DNA from: Pseudovibrio sp. JCM 19062
GTDB taxonomy: Bacteria; Pseudomonadota; Alphaproteobacteria; Rhizobiales; Stappiaceae
Assembly: GCA_001310715.1 (NCBI GenBank)
Contig: BAXV01000001.1
Location: 186,001-250,000, forward strand
Direction: 5' to 3'
Length of the DNA stretch: 64,000 nucleotides
Shown: positions 28,356 to 39,287 of the stretch, piece by piece
Numbering within the stretch: the stretch's first letter is position 1
Layout: each line of letters opens with the position of its first letter
Notes under the pieces: generated by a model
What the model was told of the DNA's origin: nothing
The model's input: only the letters and a program-made list of their open reading frames with translations
Databases searched by the model: none
Translations under genes and position numbers: made by a program

Positions 28356-28390
28356 TACAAGCGACCTGATCTGAGAAGGAGATGCCGGTA

Positions 28391-28948
28391 ATGGCAAACA
28401 AGCCTGAAGACCGCATTTTAATGGCTCAGATCGGGGCTGCTCACGGAATACGTGGAGAAGTGCGGGTCAAGCCATTTGGTGATGACCCGCTTTCTTTTGG
28501 CGAATACGGCAAGCTGGAAAGCGAAGACGGTAGTCGCAAATTCAAGGTGAAGCGGGCGCGCGTGCAGAAAAACGTGGTGGTGACCAAGTTTGAAGGCGTG
28601 AATGACCGTAATGAAGCTGAAATGCTGAATGGCGTGAAGCTTTACATTCCTCGCGAGCGTCTTCCCGAAACGGAAGATGAGGATGAATTCTACCACTCTG
28701 ACCTCATCGGCCTGAAGGCGATTGATGAGAACAAAGAGCAGATTGGTACAGTTCTCGCTCTGTTAGACTTTGGAGCTGGCGATCTTATCGAAATCGCTCC
28801 CAAGTCCGGGAGATCTCTGATGTTCCCGTTTACGAAGGCTGTTGTTCCAGTCGTCAATCTCAAGGAAGGTTTTGTGGAGGTTCACGCCCCTGAAGGCTTT
28901 TATGAAGAAGGCGAGAAGGAACCTGAAGACGGCTCACAGCCTTCCTGA
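28391..28948 (+). CDS. rimM: Ribosome maturation factor RimM
   Basis: An intact 185-residue RimM. The N-terminal barrel has AQIGAAHGIRGEVRVKPF and the C-terminal PRC-barrel has FYHSDLIGLKA and LIEIAP...MFPFTKAVVP. RimM helps 30S head assembly and binds S19. AGAAGGAG at 28375-28382 is nine bases from ATG 28391 but touches ATG 28382, so 28391 is the start. Confidence 0.95.
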   Translation: MANKPEDRILMAQIGAAHGIRGEVRVKPFGDDPLSFGEYGKLESEDGSRKFKVKRARVQKNVVVTKFEGVNDRNEAEMLNGVKLYIPRERLPETEDEDEFYHSDLIGLKAIDENKEQIGTVLALLDFGAGDLIEIAPKSGRSLMFPFTKAVVPVVNLKEGFVEVHAPEGFYEEGEKEPEDGSQPS

Positions 28949-29053
28949 CGGACGGGCATTTCTCTTTTTAGGCAGGACGAGCTAAAATCATTTTGGTGAT
29001 TTTTGTTCGTCTTGTTTTCGACCTATTCCATTGATTGCTAAAGCAGGACCATC

Positions 29054-29757
29054 ATGAGCTTTCGCGCCTCCATCCTGACCCTTTACCCTGAGATGTTTCC
29101 GGGAAATCTGGGAATGAGCATGTCCGGGCGTGCGCTGGAGCGTGGGGACTGGTCTCTCACTGCGAAGAATATTCGTGATTATGCCAGTGACAAGCATCGC
29201 TCGTTGATGATACGCCGGCTGGCGGTGGTGCAGGCATGGTGCTGCGGCCTGATATTCTTGGTAAAGCGATTGATGATGTGACGGAAGAGGGTGACACACG
29301 CCCACGGTTGCTTATGAGCCCGCGCGGGAAGCCGTTTACGCAGGCGAAGGCGCGGGAACTGGCAGATGGACCGGGCGTCATCATTGTTTGCGGTCGTTTT
29401 GAAGGTGTAGATGAGCGCGTGATTGAAGCTCGCGAGCTGGAAGAGGTTTCCATTGGAGACTACATCCTGTCTGGCGGCGAGGTTGCTGCGCATGTGGTTC
29501 TGGACAGTATTATCCGACTAATTCCAGGTGTGATGGGCAACAAGGAAAGTGGAGAGGCCGAGAGTTTCGAGAATGGCCTCTTAGAGCACCCGCATTACAC
29601 GAGACCGGTAGACTTTGAAGGTCGAGATATTCCTGCTGTTCTTAAAAGTGGCAATCATAAGCTTATTGATCAGTGGCGTTTGGAGATGTCTGAGAAGATT
29701 ACTGAAGAACGTCGTCCAGACCTTTGGCAGGAATACTTAAAGGATAACCGTGGATAA
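29054..29757 (+). CDS. trmD: tRNA (guanine37-N1)-methyltransferase TrmD, one frame break
   Basis: TrmD methylates N1 of G37. The N-terminal part reads [15 protein letters not shown] and [15 protein letters not shown]; the frame breaks near 29202 before the expected [19 protein letters not shown], the SAM-knot region. The rest has [30 protein letters not shown] and [10 protein letters not shown]. The corrected length is 234 residues. It is an essential gene. Confidence 0.95.
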
Positions 29758-29958
29758 TTTGTTTTCTACAATTTTTTCATGACAAATCTTGAAAAATCAG
29801 CTAAACCCGCGCCGACCGGAGTGGATTCTGTCTGGCGTTTGACGTTAGGCTTTTAGTTCCACTCCACTTCCCGGCATATTGCCAAGGTTTGGTGAATACG
29901 TCCCGGTGGCTGGACCATTTGGGACGCTCTGACCAAGATTATAATGGAAGAAACTGCC

Positions 29959-30420
29959 ATGAATATCATTGAGCAGCTCAACGCCGAAGAAATGGCGCGC
30001 ATCGAAGAGAAGCGTAAGCTTCCTGAGTTCTCCCCAGGTGACACCGTACGTGTTCTCGTACGCGTTACTGAAGGTACTCGTACTCGTGTGCAGGCCTATG
30101 AAGGCGTATGCATCGCACGCTCCGGCGGCGGCATCAACGAAAGCTTCACCGTTCGTAAGATCTCTTACGGCGAAGGTGTAGAGCGCGTATTCCCAGTTTA
30201 CAGCCCAATGGTTGAAGGTCTGGAGATTGTACGCCGCGGTAAAGTACGCCGTGCGAAACTCTACTATCTGCGTGAACGTCGCGGTAAGTCCGCACGTATC
30301 GTTGAAGCTACCAACGTACGCGCAAAGCGCCTTAACGACGAAGCTCGCGCTTCTGTGGCTGCTGCAAAAGCTGCTGCTGCTGCTGAAAAGGCTGCTGAAG
30401 CTAAAGGTTCTGCAGAGTAA
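29959..30420 (+). CDS. rplS: 50S ribosomal protein L19
   Basis: An intact 153-residue L19. [22 protein letters not shown], the [15 protein letters not shown] loop and [23 protein letters not shown] are family motifs; an Ala-rich tail follows. It lies at the 30S-50S interface. ATG 29959, preceded by GGAAGAAA, is preferred over the upstream ATG 29944. A strong terminator follows and closes the ffh-rplS cluster. Confidence 0.96.
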   Translation: MNIIEQLNAEEMARIEEKRKLPEFSPGDTVRVLVRVTEGTRTRVQAYEGVCIARSGGGINESFTVRKISYGEGVERVFPVYSPMVEGLEIVRRGKVRRAKLYYLRERRGKSARIVEATNVRAKRLNDEARASVAAAKAAAAAEKAAEAKGSAE

Positions 30421-30450
30421 GATTTACTCTCAAGCCTTTTTGGTTTCCAA

Positions 30451-30480
30451 AACCCCGCTGAGGAATCGGCGGGGTTTTTT
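30451..30480 (+). terminator. Intrinsic terminator of rplS
   Basis: AACCCCGC (30451-30458) pairs with GCGGGGTT (30469-30476), followed by more T to 30480. Confidence 0.92.
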
Positions 30481-30608
30481 GTGTTCTGAGAGCACCTTGA
30501 ATCCCAGCATAAGCCTTGAGATTGGGTAGGGATACTATCAACCTATTTGCTGTAGGATGCTGCGAGACGAGGTAGGCAGATATTTAAGGAAGGGAGTCGT
30601 GAGTAGGA

Positions 30609-31465
30609 ATGGTGATCGCATTTATCATCGTTTTTGTCGGGGGACTGGGCTTCTACGCTGTGTTTATCGAGCCGCTGCTCTCTCCAAAAGTGACGCGACA
30701 CAAGATTGTTGTCTCTCCTGACGCTCTTGGGCAGCAACCCGTTCGTATTGCTGTTCTGACGGATCTGCACGCATGCTGGCCCTGGATGCGGCCAAAGCGA
30801 ATAAGCGGCATTGTGGACCGTGTGAATGGGCTGGAGGCGGATATTGTTGCTCTTCTTGGTGATTATCACACCGCCATGCACCCTCCCTTTGCAAAACCAT
30901 TGGCAACTGCCTCGCACTGGGCGCAGCCAATGGAGCGACTGAACGCTCCTCTGGGTGCCTTTGGTGTGCTTGGAAATCATGACTGGATTGAGGGCGGTGA
31001 AGATGCCAGAGACGCTCTGGAAGCTCATGGGGTGACTATTCTGGAGAATAGGGCTGCGGGTCTCAACACGTGGGAACTCCCATATCTGGCTGATAGGGCT
31101 GGGGGATCAATATGGAGAGGCCTGTCAGATTCACGGAACTGGGCGGCGTGATGATCTTGAGGCTGCCTTAAGTCAGGTTGAGGATGACAAGCGCCACGCA
31201 TCTTGTTGGCGCATGAGCCGGACATCTTCCCCGAAGCGCAAGAATTTGTAGATCTAATGGTGAGCGGGCATACGCATGGGGGCAGGTTCGTCTGCCTTTT
31301 GTTGGCGCATTGACCATTCCATCGCAACTTGGCCGGAAGTATGCGAAGGGCGCATTTGAGGAAAATGGAAGCAATCTCATTGTCGGGAGCGGACTGGGCT
31401 GCTCGGGACTTCCAATTCGCTTTCTTTGCAGGCCAGAACTTTTGCTAGTCGAAATATACGCTTAG
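30609..31465 (+). CDS. Membrane-anchored metallophosphoesterase, three frame breaks
   Basis: About 285 residues after correction. An N-terminal hydrophobic segment precedes metal-ligand motifs of the calcineurin-like family: VLTDLHACWP (DxH), ALLGDYHT (GD), VLGNHDW (GNHD), and, after frame changes, LAHEPDIFPEA and SGHTHGGQVRLPF (GHTH). Breaks: one extra base near 31071, missing bases near 31199 and 31283. It resembles YaeI-type enzymes acting on UDP-sugar lipids or phosphodiesters, but the substrate is open. The stop TAG is at 31463-31465. Confidence 0.85.
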
Positions 31466-31768
31466 ATCACAAAACATTGATCAGCACGGGCCGCCTCGTT
31501 GTTCCAATTGAATTTCATATGATTACACCCTGCTCTTGAGAGAATCTCAATGCAAATAAGCTTGATATTTTTGCGATCCGGGAGGATTAATAGGGCCAGT
31601 ATAGCGGAGTATGCTGTTTCAGATTCTCCGTGTTTTGAAGATTTATGCGGCCGCAGAGAGCTGCAGGTAATAAGTGAATGATCCTGTCTTCCGGATCTTG
31701 AGCGCTTGGTAGGTGCGATCAGAACCGGGTTGGAGACTAGGATCAGTCGTTTCCAGGAGACAAGCGCA
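31466..31768. other. Intergenic region upstream of leuC
   Basis: No gene supported. It should contain the leuC promoter; I see no attenuator with Leu codons and no clear hairpin plus T run. Confidence 0.45.
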
Positions 31769-33175
31769 ATGTCGCAGGCCAAAACTCTTTACGATAAGAT
31801 CTGGGACCACCACGTGGTCAGCACGCAAGAAGATGGTACTTGCCTGCTTTACATTGACCGCCACCTGGTACACGAAGTTACAAGCCCGCAGGCGTTTGAA
31901 GGTCTGCGTATGGCTGGCCGTCAGGTTCGTCACCCAAAGCGTACACTGGCTGTTGTTGACCATAACGTTCCAACAACTGACCGCTCCAAAGGTATCGATG
32001 ATCCTGAAAGCGCGCTGCAGGTTGATACCTTGGCGAAGAATGCCGCCGAGTTTGGTGTTGAGTACTACTCCGAGCTGGATCAGCGTCAGGGCGTCGTGCA
32101 CATTATCGGTCCGGAACAGGGCTTCACTCTGCCTGGCATGACCATTGTTTGCGGTGACAGCCATACATCCACTCATGGTGCATTTGGTTCCCTTGCACAC
32201 GGTATTGGTACTTCTGAAGTTGAGCACGTTCTGGCAACCCAGACGCTGATCCAGAAGAAGGCCAAGAACCTGCGCGTGACCGTGAATGGCAAGCTGCCAA
32301 CAGGGGTGACCGCGAAGGACATTGTTCTGGCTATCATCGGCGAGCTGGGTACTGCTGGCGGTACGGGTTATGTTATTGAATATGCTGGCGAAGCAATCCG
32401 TGATTTGAGCATGGAAGGTCGTATGACCGTTTGTAACATGTCCATTGAAGCAGGTGCTCGTGCTGGCTTGATTGCTCCGGATGAGAAGACCTTTGAATAC
32501 CTGAAGGGTCGTCCAAAATCTCCAAAGGGTGCAGCGTGGGAACAGGCTCAGGCTTTCTGGAAAACGCTGTTCACTGACGAAGATGCAATGTTTGATAAAG
32601 AGATCGTTCTGGATGCAGCTAACCTGCCTCCAATCGTGACCTGGGGCTCTTCTCCGGAAGATGTTGTGTCTGTGACCGGTGTGGTTCCAGACCCAGCTGA
32701 GATTGAGGATGAGACCCGCCGCGCATCGAAAGAGCGCGCTCTGGAATACATGGATGTTAAAGCAGGCCAGAAAATCACCGACATCAAGATTGATCGTGTG
32801 TTCGTTGGGTCTTGCACCAATGGCCGCATCGAAGATCTGCGTGAAGCAGCTGCTGTTGTGAAGGGCAAGAAGATTGCTGACACTGTGAGCGCGATGATCG
32901 TACCGGGTTCGGGTCTGGTGAAGGCGCAGGCTGAGGCTGAAGGTCTGGACGAGATCTTCAAAAACGCTGGTTTTGAATGGCGTGAACCGGGTTGCTCTAT
33001 GTGTCTGGCAATGAATGCTGACAAACTGAAGCCGGGTGAGCGTTGTGCTTCGACTTCCAACCGTAACTTTGAGGGCCGTCAGGGCTTCAAAGGACGTACG
33101 CATCTTGTTTCTCCGGGCATGGCAGCTGCTGCTGCGATTGCCGGACATTTTGTTGACGTGCGCGACTGGAAGTAA
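31769..33175 (+). CDS. leuC: 3-isopropylmalate dehydratase large subunit
   Basis: An intact 468-residue LeuC, starting [17 protein letters not shown]. It belongs to the aconitase family; cluster-binding Cys residues lie in [14 protein letters not shown] and in CSMCLAMN, and [13 protein letters not shown] is also diagnostic. With LeuD it isomerises 2-isopropylmalate to 3-isopropylmalate in leucine synthesis. LeuD is not adjacent. ATG 31769 follows GGAG at good spacing. A terminator follows. Confidence 0.97.
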   Translation: MSQAKTLYDKIWDHHVVSTQEDGTCLLYIDRHLVHEVTSPQAFEGLRMAGRQVRHPKRTLAVVDHNVPTTDRSKGIDDPESALQVDTLAKNAAEFGVEYYSELDQRQGVVHIIGPEQGFTLPGMTIVCGDSHTSTHGAFGSLAHGIGTSEVEHVLATQTLIQKKAKNLRVTVNGKLPTGVTAKDIVLAIIGELGTAGGTGYVIEYAGEAIRDLSMEGRMTVCNMSIEAGARAGLIAPDEKTFEYLKGRPKSPKGAAWEQAQAFWKTLFTDEDAMFDKEIVLDAANLPPIVTWGSSPEDVVSVTGVVPDPAEIEDETRRASKERALEYMDVKAGQKITDIKIDRVFVGSCTNGRIEDLREAAAVVKGKKIADTVSAMIVPGSGLVKAQAEAEGLDEIFKNAGFEWREPGCSMCLAMNADKLKPGERCASTSNRNFEGRQGFKGRTHLVSPGMAAAAAIAGHFVDVRDWK

Positions 33176-33199
33176 TCTCAGGTAAAAATTTATAGAAAG

Positions 33200-33230
33200 G
33201 CGGGAGTAGGTGACTATTCCCGCTTTTTTT
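33200..33230 (+). terminator. Intrinsic terminator of leuC
   Basis: GCGGGA (33200-33205) pairs with TCCCGC (33218-33223), followed by seven T (33224-33230). Confidence 0.88.
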
Positions 33231-33372
33231 ATTTTCACACAATTGGTCTGTTGATTTTTGTGTGGTGGATCTAATTACCTGATCTGCTTTAGGTTTGTGT
33301 ATGTGTGTTTTACACCTGCTTTATTATCCTTCGCAGAAGTGCGCTTGACAGACTTCACATAGCTGTCATTTG

Positions 33373-34008
33373 ATGCCTACAATATCAAGAACATCTCAAG
33401 ATGATTTCCGTTGGAACACTCATGTTCTTCACGAGACTCGGGAGTATGTTGTGAACGCAGTTGTGTCAGAAGGCGCATTCCCGGCGCTTGTATTGAATGC
33501 AGATTACCGACCTCTGTCTTACTACCCCTTGTCCCTGTGGGGGTGGCAGGATGCAGTTAAGGCTGTGTTTCTGGATCGGGTGAATATCGTTTCTGAATAT
33601 GATCAGGTTGTCAGAAGCCCGAGTTTAGAACTGCAGCTTCCCAGTGTGGTTGCTCTCAAATCCTTTGTAGAGACTGAGAGAAATCCGGCATTTACGCGGT
33701 TTAATGTGTTCCTGCGAGATCGGTTTCAATGTCAGTATTGTGGATCGCAGGAGGACTTGACCTTCGATCATCTCATTCCGCGTAGCAAGGGTGGATTGAC
33801 CACATGGGACAACGTCATCACGGCGTGTTCTCCCTGTAATTTGCGCAAGGCGAACAAATCTTGGCAGGAAATGAATATGAGGCCGATGCAGATGCCGTTC
33901 ATTCCACGGGTGTGGGACCTGCATAACAATGGCCGCCTGTTCCCGCCCAACTACCTCCATGAGAGCTGGTTGGATTTCCTATACTGGGACAGCGAACTGG
34001 AGCCGTAA
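33373..34008 (+). CDS. HNH endonuclease family protein
   Basis: An intact 211-residue HNH protein. The zinc-ribbon and HNH core are FQCQYCGSQEDLTFDHLIPRSKGG (DH catalytic pair) and DNVITACSPCNLRKANK. The conserved LVLNADYRPLSYYPLSLW stretch before it is typical of a housekeeping HNH protein found throughout alphaproteobacteria, not of restriction systems. The start is uncertain; relatives often begin near the GAFPALVLNA segment, so codons before about 33470 may be untranslated. Confidence 0.88.
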   Translation: MPTISRTSQDDFRWNTHVLHETREYVVNAVVSEGAFPALVLNADYRPLSYYPLSLWGWQDAVKAVFLDRVNIVSEYDQVVRSPSLELQLPSVVALKSFVETERNPAFTRFNVFLRDRFQCQYCGSQEDLTFDHLIPRSKGGLTTWDNVITACSPCNLRKANKSWQEMNMRPMQMPFIPRVWDLHNNGRLFPPNYLHESWLDFLYWDSELEP

Positions 34009-34087
34009 CCTTAAATGCTGTGGATTATGACCGGATCGAAGTTTAAATCAGCGAATGTTGCTTTGGTAAGAGCTGGTATTTGTCGAA

Positions 34088-34689
34088 TTATCGTCCCTGA
34101 CGACAAGAACCTTGTCTATTTCCTTCTTCTTCTCTGAATGGAATCACGTTGAGTAAGCGTGGGCGGCGTACTGTCGTTTCCATTAGGTCGATGTCGCCAA
34201 TTAGATCTAATTTGAATACTGGCTTATAGGTTCCTATCACCTGAGCAATCACGATAGCTTGCCCCTCTGGAACTTCTGGTAGTTTTAGGTCGTCTATGTT
34301 CCTTGTTCGAAATGGAAGTCTGGATTGGAAGCACAAGACCACATTAGCGTAAGGGAACTATCGTCGTCGGTGTCAAATTCATTTTCTACACTAGCTACAA
34401 CAACAGCAAAATCATCATTTTCCGCTGTAGGCCCAACTAATGCTTCCGCTACTAGGTAAAGCTCTTGAGCAGCGGTTTCATCAATACTGTTTTCACGCGT
34501 GACAAGATCGACAATTATGAAAGCAGCCCTTTCATGGAGGCGTTTGGTGCGAAATCCTTCAACAAGAACGGAACTGGCGAGAAATAAAAGCAATAGTATG
34601 GGGAACACAATTGCAAACTCGATAGCCGCAACGCCTTGTGTATCCTTATGAAAATCGTTTTGTTCCATTAGGGGAAAGCGTTGTCTCAT
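34088..34689 (-). CDS. TadE/TadG-like pilus-assembly protein, one frame break
   Basis: About 200 residues after correction. The N-terminus has FHKDTQGVAAIEFAIVFPILLLLFLASSVL, the TadE/TadG-like GxAAxEFA motif plus a transmembrane helix, as in pseudopilins processed or assembled with Flp pili. After a break near 34302 the frame continues NIDDLKLPEVPEGQ through VIGTYKPVFKLDL, a periplasmic domain. It is the third gene of a leftward operon of TadG-like and TadE-like proteins; GGAG precedes ATG 34689. Confidence 0.75.
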
Positions 34690-34715
34690 TATGATACGTC
34701 TCCAATGAAGAATTT

Positions 34716-35246
34716 TCAAAAGGGCTCGTTGACGAAAGCGCTATTCGATATAAGAGCAATTCGACCATCAGCAACCGATGATAGATTGAGCGCAAAGCCA
34801 ACTCCGGGCAAAAGAAGTTTTTTTCATGAAGCATACGCGCATGAACATGAATTGATTTTTGGCACCTGGTTGTAGCCTACGGCCGGGTCTGGCTCAGTGC
34901 CGCTGTCACGACAGATTATGTCGGTTTGTGGTTCACTGCGCAAAGAAGACATCGATATTAGCCGCAATGTGAGGTTATTTCGACAATCTGGTCCTGCCAT
35001 TACAAGATTATTGCAGATTTCCTCACTGAGATCGTTTTTGGTTATTTGCCCGTCTGCTGCCGCACCAATGTAAATTTGCTTCGTCGCATGAATGACTGCC
35101 CGGTCGAGAAGCTCACGTTGGGTGTAGATCATACCAACTTCGAAAGCGGCAAAAATAAAGTAAAATAAGATGGGAGCTAAGAGTGCAAACTCAATAGCCG
35201 TTACACCTTTTGAATTTTGCCAGAAGCGGGGTAGAAGCGATAACAT
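34716..35246 (-). CDS. TadE-like pseudopilin, two frame breaks
   Basis: About 176 residues after correction. KGVTAIEFALLAPILFYFIFAAFEVGMIY is the TadE N-terminal motif with its membrane helix. The C-terminal frame is restored by adding one base near 34868 and removing one from a seven-T (plus strand) run at 34818-34824; it then reads GAKNQFMFMRVCF and ends LPGVGFALNLSSVADGRIAL, the typical TadE tail. TadE proteins are minor pseudopilins needed for Flp pilus production. It starts four bases after the vWA gene. Confidence 0.8.
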
Positions 35247-35250
35247 GGCT

Positions 35251-36657
35251 CTAACCCGTAATTCTGAGTTGGGAAATAGCTTTGAATATAGCGTCAAATG
35301 CAGATCCGATGTCCAGATCATCTACAAGATAATAGTTGCCAGGGTTGGTTGCGCAATACTTGAGCAGTTCCTCAGAGAGCGCGCCCTTATCGATCTGAAA
35401 CCCAATAGTGAAAACAGTGACACCATTCTCGCGTAGTTCACCACAAACTCGTTTGAAGTATCCAACTGCGCTATCTGTTTCTGGAGTATCATTTTTGTCA
35501 CCTTGCGGCAGCAATTTTTGCTCGGTCCCTCCTGTGATCCGAGGTCTAGACCTCGAACGAGGATGCTTCGGTCTTGATTGGTGAGTTATCTCACCATCTG
35601 TCATCAGGATCATAAATTTAAGAGTTTTTACGTCGTCGAAATTAGCAGGACGATTTGCTGCATCGCCACCAAGTTGTCCTTTCCACCGAGGTGAAAGGGA
35701 TTTTAGGCCCCACATTGCACCAACCTCCATGCCTGTACCGTCTGAAAGTTTCATGTTGTCTATGCGGGACTTGATTTCTTCAGAGTTTGTTGAGTTCAAA
35801 AACATCGCGGTAGAGTTAGGTGGGCAATATGGATTCGTGTATGTGTATCGAGTGAAATTAGGTAACTGCGGGCGAGAGGCAAGAGGAATTACGTTATCAC
35901 TAATATCTTCAGATCGATACTCGATACAGTTTTCTCCATTCGTGAAAGTGAATTCATGTCTGGGAATCTCGTTACCTTTTGCATATTCTTCTATGCTTGG
36001 ATTCTCTATTGTGTCTTCGCTATTGGTGACCCATTTCTGGAAAAAAGCAGATCCAACATTAACTGTGCCACCAAAAGGAATTAGACTGACGGTCGCCTCC
36101 TGAAAGAGGCTGTCGTTAAAAATCTCTTCAACAAATTCCTTGGCTGCAGGTTTTAGTTTGTCAATTTTGTCAGAATTTTTCATGGATGAAGAGATATCCA
36201 GAACCAATGCGATCTCTGCATCGGTTTTTGTCTGCGTAGCAACCGAGCTTGCTTGTGCTGTAAGCTCATTGAACCCGACTATCTTTAAAAAGCTTGTTGG
36301 TAGATTGATCGATGCGGTTACTTTGATCGTTCTGGAAGTTGTTGTGACTATCGGATCTGGCACACTAATTTCAACTGTTTGCCATAGAGCTGTGTCGGGC
36401 AGATTTGACCTGATGTATTCGTCGACAATTTTTTCTGAGTCTTCAGAGGAGCGAAGTGAAGCAGCCGCAAGTGCGGCGGACTCCGTTGCATCGCGCAGTC
36501 GTGTTTCTACGCTTACGTAGCGTCCAAGTTCAACACTGCCAGCCACAGCCAAAAGTAATGGGATGAACAACGCTGCGACTATTATTGCTACGTTGCCAGT
36601 GTCATCACTATGGAAATCTAGAAGATTCTTTCGACCCAGACTGAGCAGATCACGCAT
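35251..36657 (-). CDS. TadG-like protein with von Willebrand A domain
   Basis: An intact 468-residue protein. The N-terminal TadG motif is HSDDTGNVAIIVAALFIPLLLAVAGSVE with a membrane helix; a von Willebrand A domain follows with the MIDAS motif DISSSM near residue 173 and MILMTDGE further on. TadG-type proteins face the periplasm and connect with Flp pili or adhesion. I chose ATG 36657 (MRDLLSLGRKN) because the N-terminal motif follows; an upstream in-frame start at 36717 exists. It heads the three-gene operon; no tad secretion genes are in the window. Confidence 0.83.
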   Translation of the reverse strand: MRDLLSLGRKNLLDFHSDDTGNVAIIVAALFIPLLLAVAGSVELGRYVSVETRLRDATESAALAAASLRSSEDSEKIVDEYIRSNLPDTALWQTVEISVPDPIVTTTSRTIKVTASINLPTSFLKIVGFNELTAQASSVATQTKTDAEIALVLDISSSMKNSDKIDKLKPAAKEFVEEIFNDSLFQEATVSLIPFGGTVNVGSAFFQKWVTNSEDTIENPSIEEYAKGNEIPRHEFTFTNGENCIEYRSEDISDNVIPLASRPQLPNFTRYTYTNPYCPPNSTAMFLNSTNSEEIKSRIDNMKLSDGTGMEVGAMWGLKSLSPRWKGQLGGDAANRPANFDDVKTLKFMILMTDGEITHQSRPKHPRSRSRPRITGGTEQKLLPQGDKNDTPETDSAVGYFKRVCGELRENGVTVFTIGFQIDKGALSEELLKYCATNPGNYYLVDDLDIGSAFDAIFKAISQLRITG

Positions 36658-36935
36658 ATGAAAGTCATCCTTGTGCCGAATTGAGGATTTTACAGGAAGG
36701 CCAACCGAAAACCTCAACCAATTGGCACTTTAAACAAAGTAAATATAAGCAGTAATTTATGTAAAAATCTTCAAGAATAATTGTTCGTTTTTGCGTAATT
36801 AAAATTATAGTTTATAGAATGTTTACGAGCGGTCTTCGCGTCACAACCTCGGTTAAACTGGAGTTCCGCTCCAATGAAAAACCCCGCTTCAGCAGCGGGG
36901 TTTTGTGTTTTGTACTTAGCTTTTTGCGGACTGGC
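36658..36935. other. Intergenic region between the Tad-like operon and acs
   Basis: AT-rich stretch 36720-36830, which probably holds the promoter of the Tad-like operon, and the terminator of acs at 36877-36904. No gene seen. Confidence 0.5.
36877..36904 (-). terminator. Intrinsic terminator of acs
   Basis: CCCCGC (36882-36887) pairs with GCGGGG (36895-36900) with flanking A5 on the left and T4 on the right, so it can work in both directions. It lies 31 bases past the corrected acs stop. Confidence 0.88.
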
Positions 36936-38883
36936 CTAAACGACTTCAGACTTGTTCTGGCGGTTGTCTATGAGGTCGCCAACGACTGTTGGGTCTGCCA
37001 GAGTTGAAGTGTCGCCGAGGTTTTCGAAGCTGTCTTCTGCGATTTTGCGCAGGATACGGCGCATGATTTTGCCGCTTCTGGTCTTTGGCAGGCCGGGGGC
37101 GAACTGGATCAGGTCTGGCGAGGCAATTGGCCGATTTCGGCGCGCACGTGCTTGACCAGTTTCATCTTCAGCTCCTCAGATGGCTCCAAGCCTTCCATAA
37201 GCGTGACATAAGCGTAGATGCCTTGTCCCTTTACGTCGTGCGGATAGCCTACGACAGCGGCTTCTGAAACGTCTGGGTGGGCGACGAGGGCGCTTTCTAC
37301 TTCCGCGGTTCCCATACGGTGGCCGGATACGTTGATCACGTCATCGACGCGCCCTGTGATCCAGTAGTAGCCATCCTCATCACGCCGGCAGCCATCACCA
37401 GTGAAGTAAAAGCCTTTGTAGGTGGCGAAGTAGGTCTGGATGAAGCGCTCATGGTCTCCGTAGACCGTGCGCATCTGGCCGGGCCAGCTGTCTGTGATGA
37501 CAAGGTTGCCTTCGGTCGCGCCTTCCTGAAAATTGCCTTCCGCATCAACGATTGCTGGTTGAATGCCAAAGAACGGGCGCGTGGCGGAGCCAGGCTTGAG
37601 ATCTGTTGCACCGGGAAGCGGTGTGATCAGGATGCCGCCAGTTTCTGTCTGCCACCACGTATCGACGATTGGGCAACGCTGTTCGCCGACCACGTTGTGA
37701 TACCACAGCCATGCTTCAGGGTTGATTGGCTCACCGACCGAGCCAAGTATGCGGAGTGATTTGCGGGAGGTTTTGGTCACATACTCGTCACCGGCTCCCA
37801 TCAGCGCGCGAATAGCGGTTGGGGCGGTGTAGAAGATGTTGACGTTGTGCTTGTCGCAAACATCCCAGAAGCGGCCTGCGTCCGGGTAAGTTGGCACACC
37901 TTCAAACATCAGTGTTGTTGCACCGTTGGCGAGGGGGCCGTAAAGGATGTAGCTATGGCCGGTTACCCAGCAACATCGGCGGTACACCAATAGACTTCAC
38001 CTGGATGGTAATCAAAGACGTATTGATGGGTCATGGCGGCATAGACGAGGTAGCCGCCGGAGGTGTGCATCACGCCTTTTGGCTGGCCTGTGGAGCCTGA
38101 AGTGTAAAGGATGAAGAGAGGGTCTTCCGCGTTCATTTCCGCTGGTGGGCAGTCGGCGGAGACCTTTTCGATTTCTTCGTGATACCAGAGATCACGGCCT
38201 TCCGTCATGTTGATGTTGCCGCCCGTGCGTTTCACAACGAAGACTTTGTCAACATTTCCGCATTTCTCGATGGCACGATCTGTGTTCTCTTTGAGAGGCA
38301 CTGTTCTGCCACCGCGTACGCCTTCGTCAGCAGTGACGACAAAGCGGGACTGGCAGTCTTCAATACGTCCTGCCAAGCTGTCTGGGGAGAAGCCACCAAA
38401 CACAACCGAATGGACCGCACCGATGCGGGCACAAGCGAGCATGGCGTAGGCTGCTTCCGGGATCATTGGCATGTAAACGGTGACGCGGTCACCTTTCCTT
38501 ACACCATTGGCCAGCATTACGTTTGCGAAACGGTTTACGGACTCGGCAAGCTGCTTGTAGGTGATTATTTTGCTTTGGTCCGGCTCGTCACCCTCCCAGA
38601 TGATTGCCGGTTGGTCACCGCGCTCTGCAAGATGGCGGTCAATACAGTTGGCCGCTACATTCAGCGTACCGTCTTCAAACCATTTGATGGAAACGTTGTG
38701 GTAGTCGTAGGAGGTGTTCTTGACCTTTGTGTACGGCTTGATCCAGTCGAGCCGTTTTCCGCGCTCTCCCCAGAATCCGTCGGGATCCTCAACGGAGTGC
38801 TTGTACATCTCCAGGTACTGCTCGTTGTTGAGCAAAGCGTTATCGGCAATCTCAGCTGGTACTGGATATACGTCGCCAGTCAT
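36936..38883 (-). CDS. acs: Acetyl-CoA synthetase, two frame breaks
   Basis: Acs makes acetyl-CoA from acetate, ATP and CoA through acetyl-AMP. The corrected length is 649 residues. Motifs: [17 protein letters not shown] (AMP-binding P-loop), [31 protein letters not shown] and, after correction, [17 protein letters not shown] with the acylation-regulated Lys (in SGK). Breaks: near 37971 (expected DVGWVTGHSY) and near 37129 (expected GPIASPDLI), each one base missing. The start MTGDVYPVP at 38883 is chosen because the family domain begins there. Confidence 0.95.
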
Positions 38884-39287
38884 AGTCAGTCTCCCCATTT
38901 CCTCCATGGGTAATCTCATACCCAAATTCTGGATCTCATTATGGGCAGCTGCCGTTGGGGCGTCTAGCTAATATGCTTCGAACTTTCGTAGGTCCTGACG
39001 TCTTTAGGTGCGTTTTGAACGGGCAAGTTCAATAAAACGCTACGTGAGATTTGGATGGTGTGGTCGAAATCGGCTTAAAATCAGGAGCTTCTATCTAGGA
39101 ATATGTAAGTGCATGGAACCAGATTGAATCGGATAGATGCTAGGTGATTATTGCAATGAGGGTGTATGGTAGGTGAATTCACCTAGCTAATTTTTGGTAG
39201 CCTCTGCATGTTTTGGTGGGCGTCCGATCTGAAGTGATGCGCTGAGGCGGTGGAGGGTGGAGCCAATCACCCTCGCACGTTGATGAA
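38884..39287. other. Intergenic region upstream of acs
   Basis: No gene is supported. A 16-base perfect palindrome lies at 39170-39185. The acs promoter should be between 38884 and about 39000. Confidence 0.45.
39170..39185. promoter_or_regulatory. Perfect 16-base palindrome, possible operator
   Basis: TAGGTGAATTCACCTA is its own reverse complement. A related half, CTAGGTGATTA, is nearby at about 39140. No loop or T run suggests a terminator, so a dimeric regulator site is the simplest guess. Confidence 0.35.

Noticed and set aside
31643..33238. Long open frame on the minus strand, 531 codons, opposite leuC
   Set aside because: It lies antisense to the intact, clearly conserved leuC; no family similarity. 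It is a codon-bias shadow.
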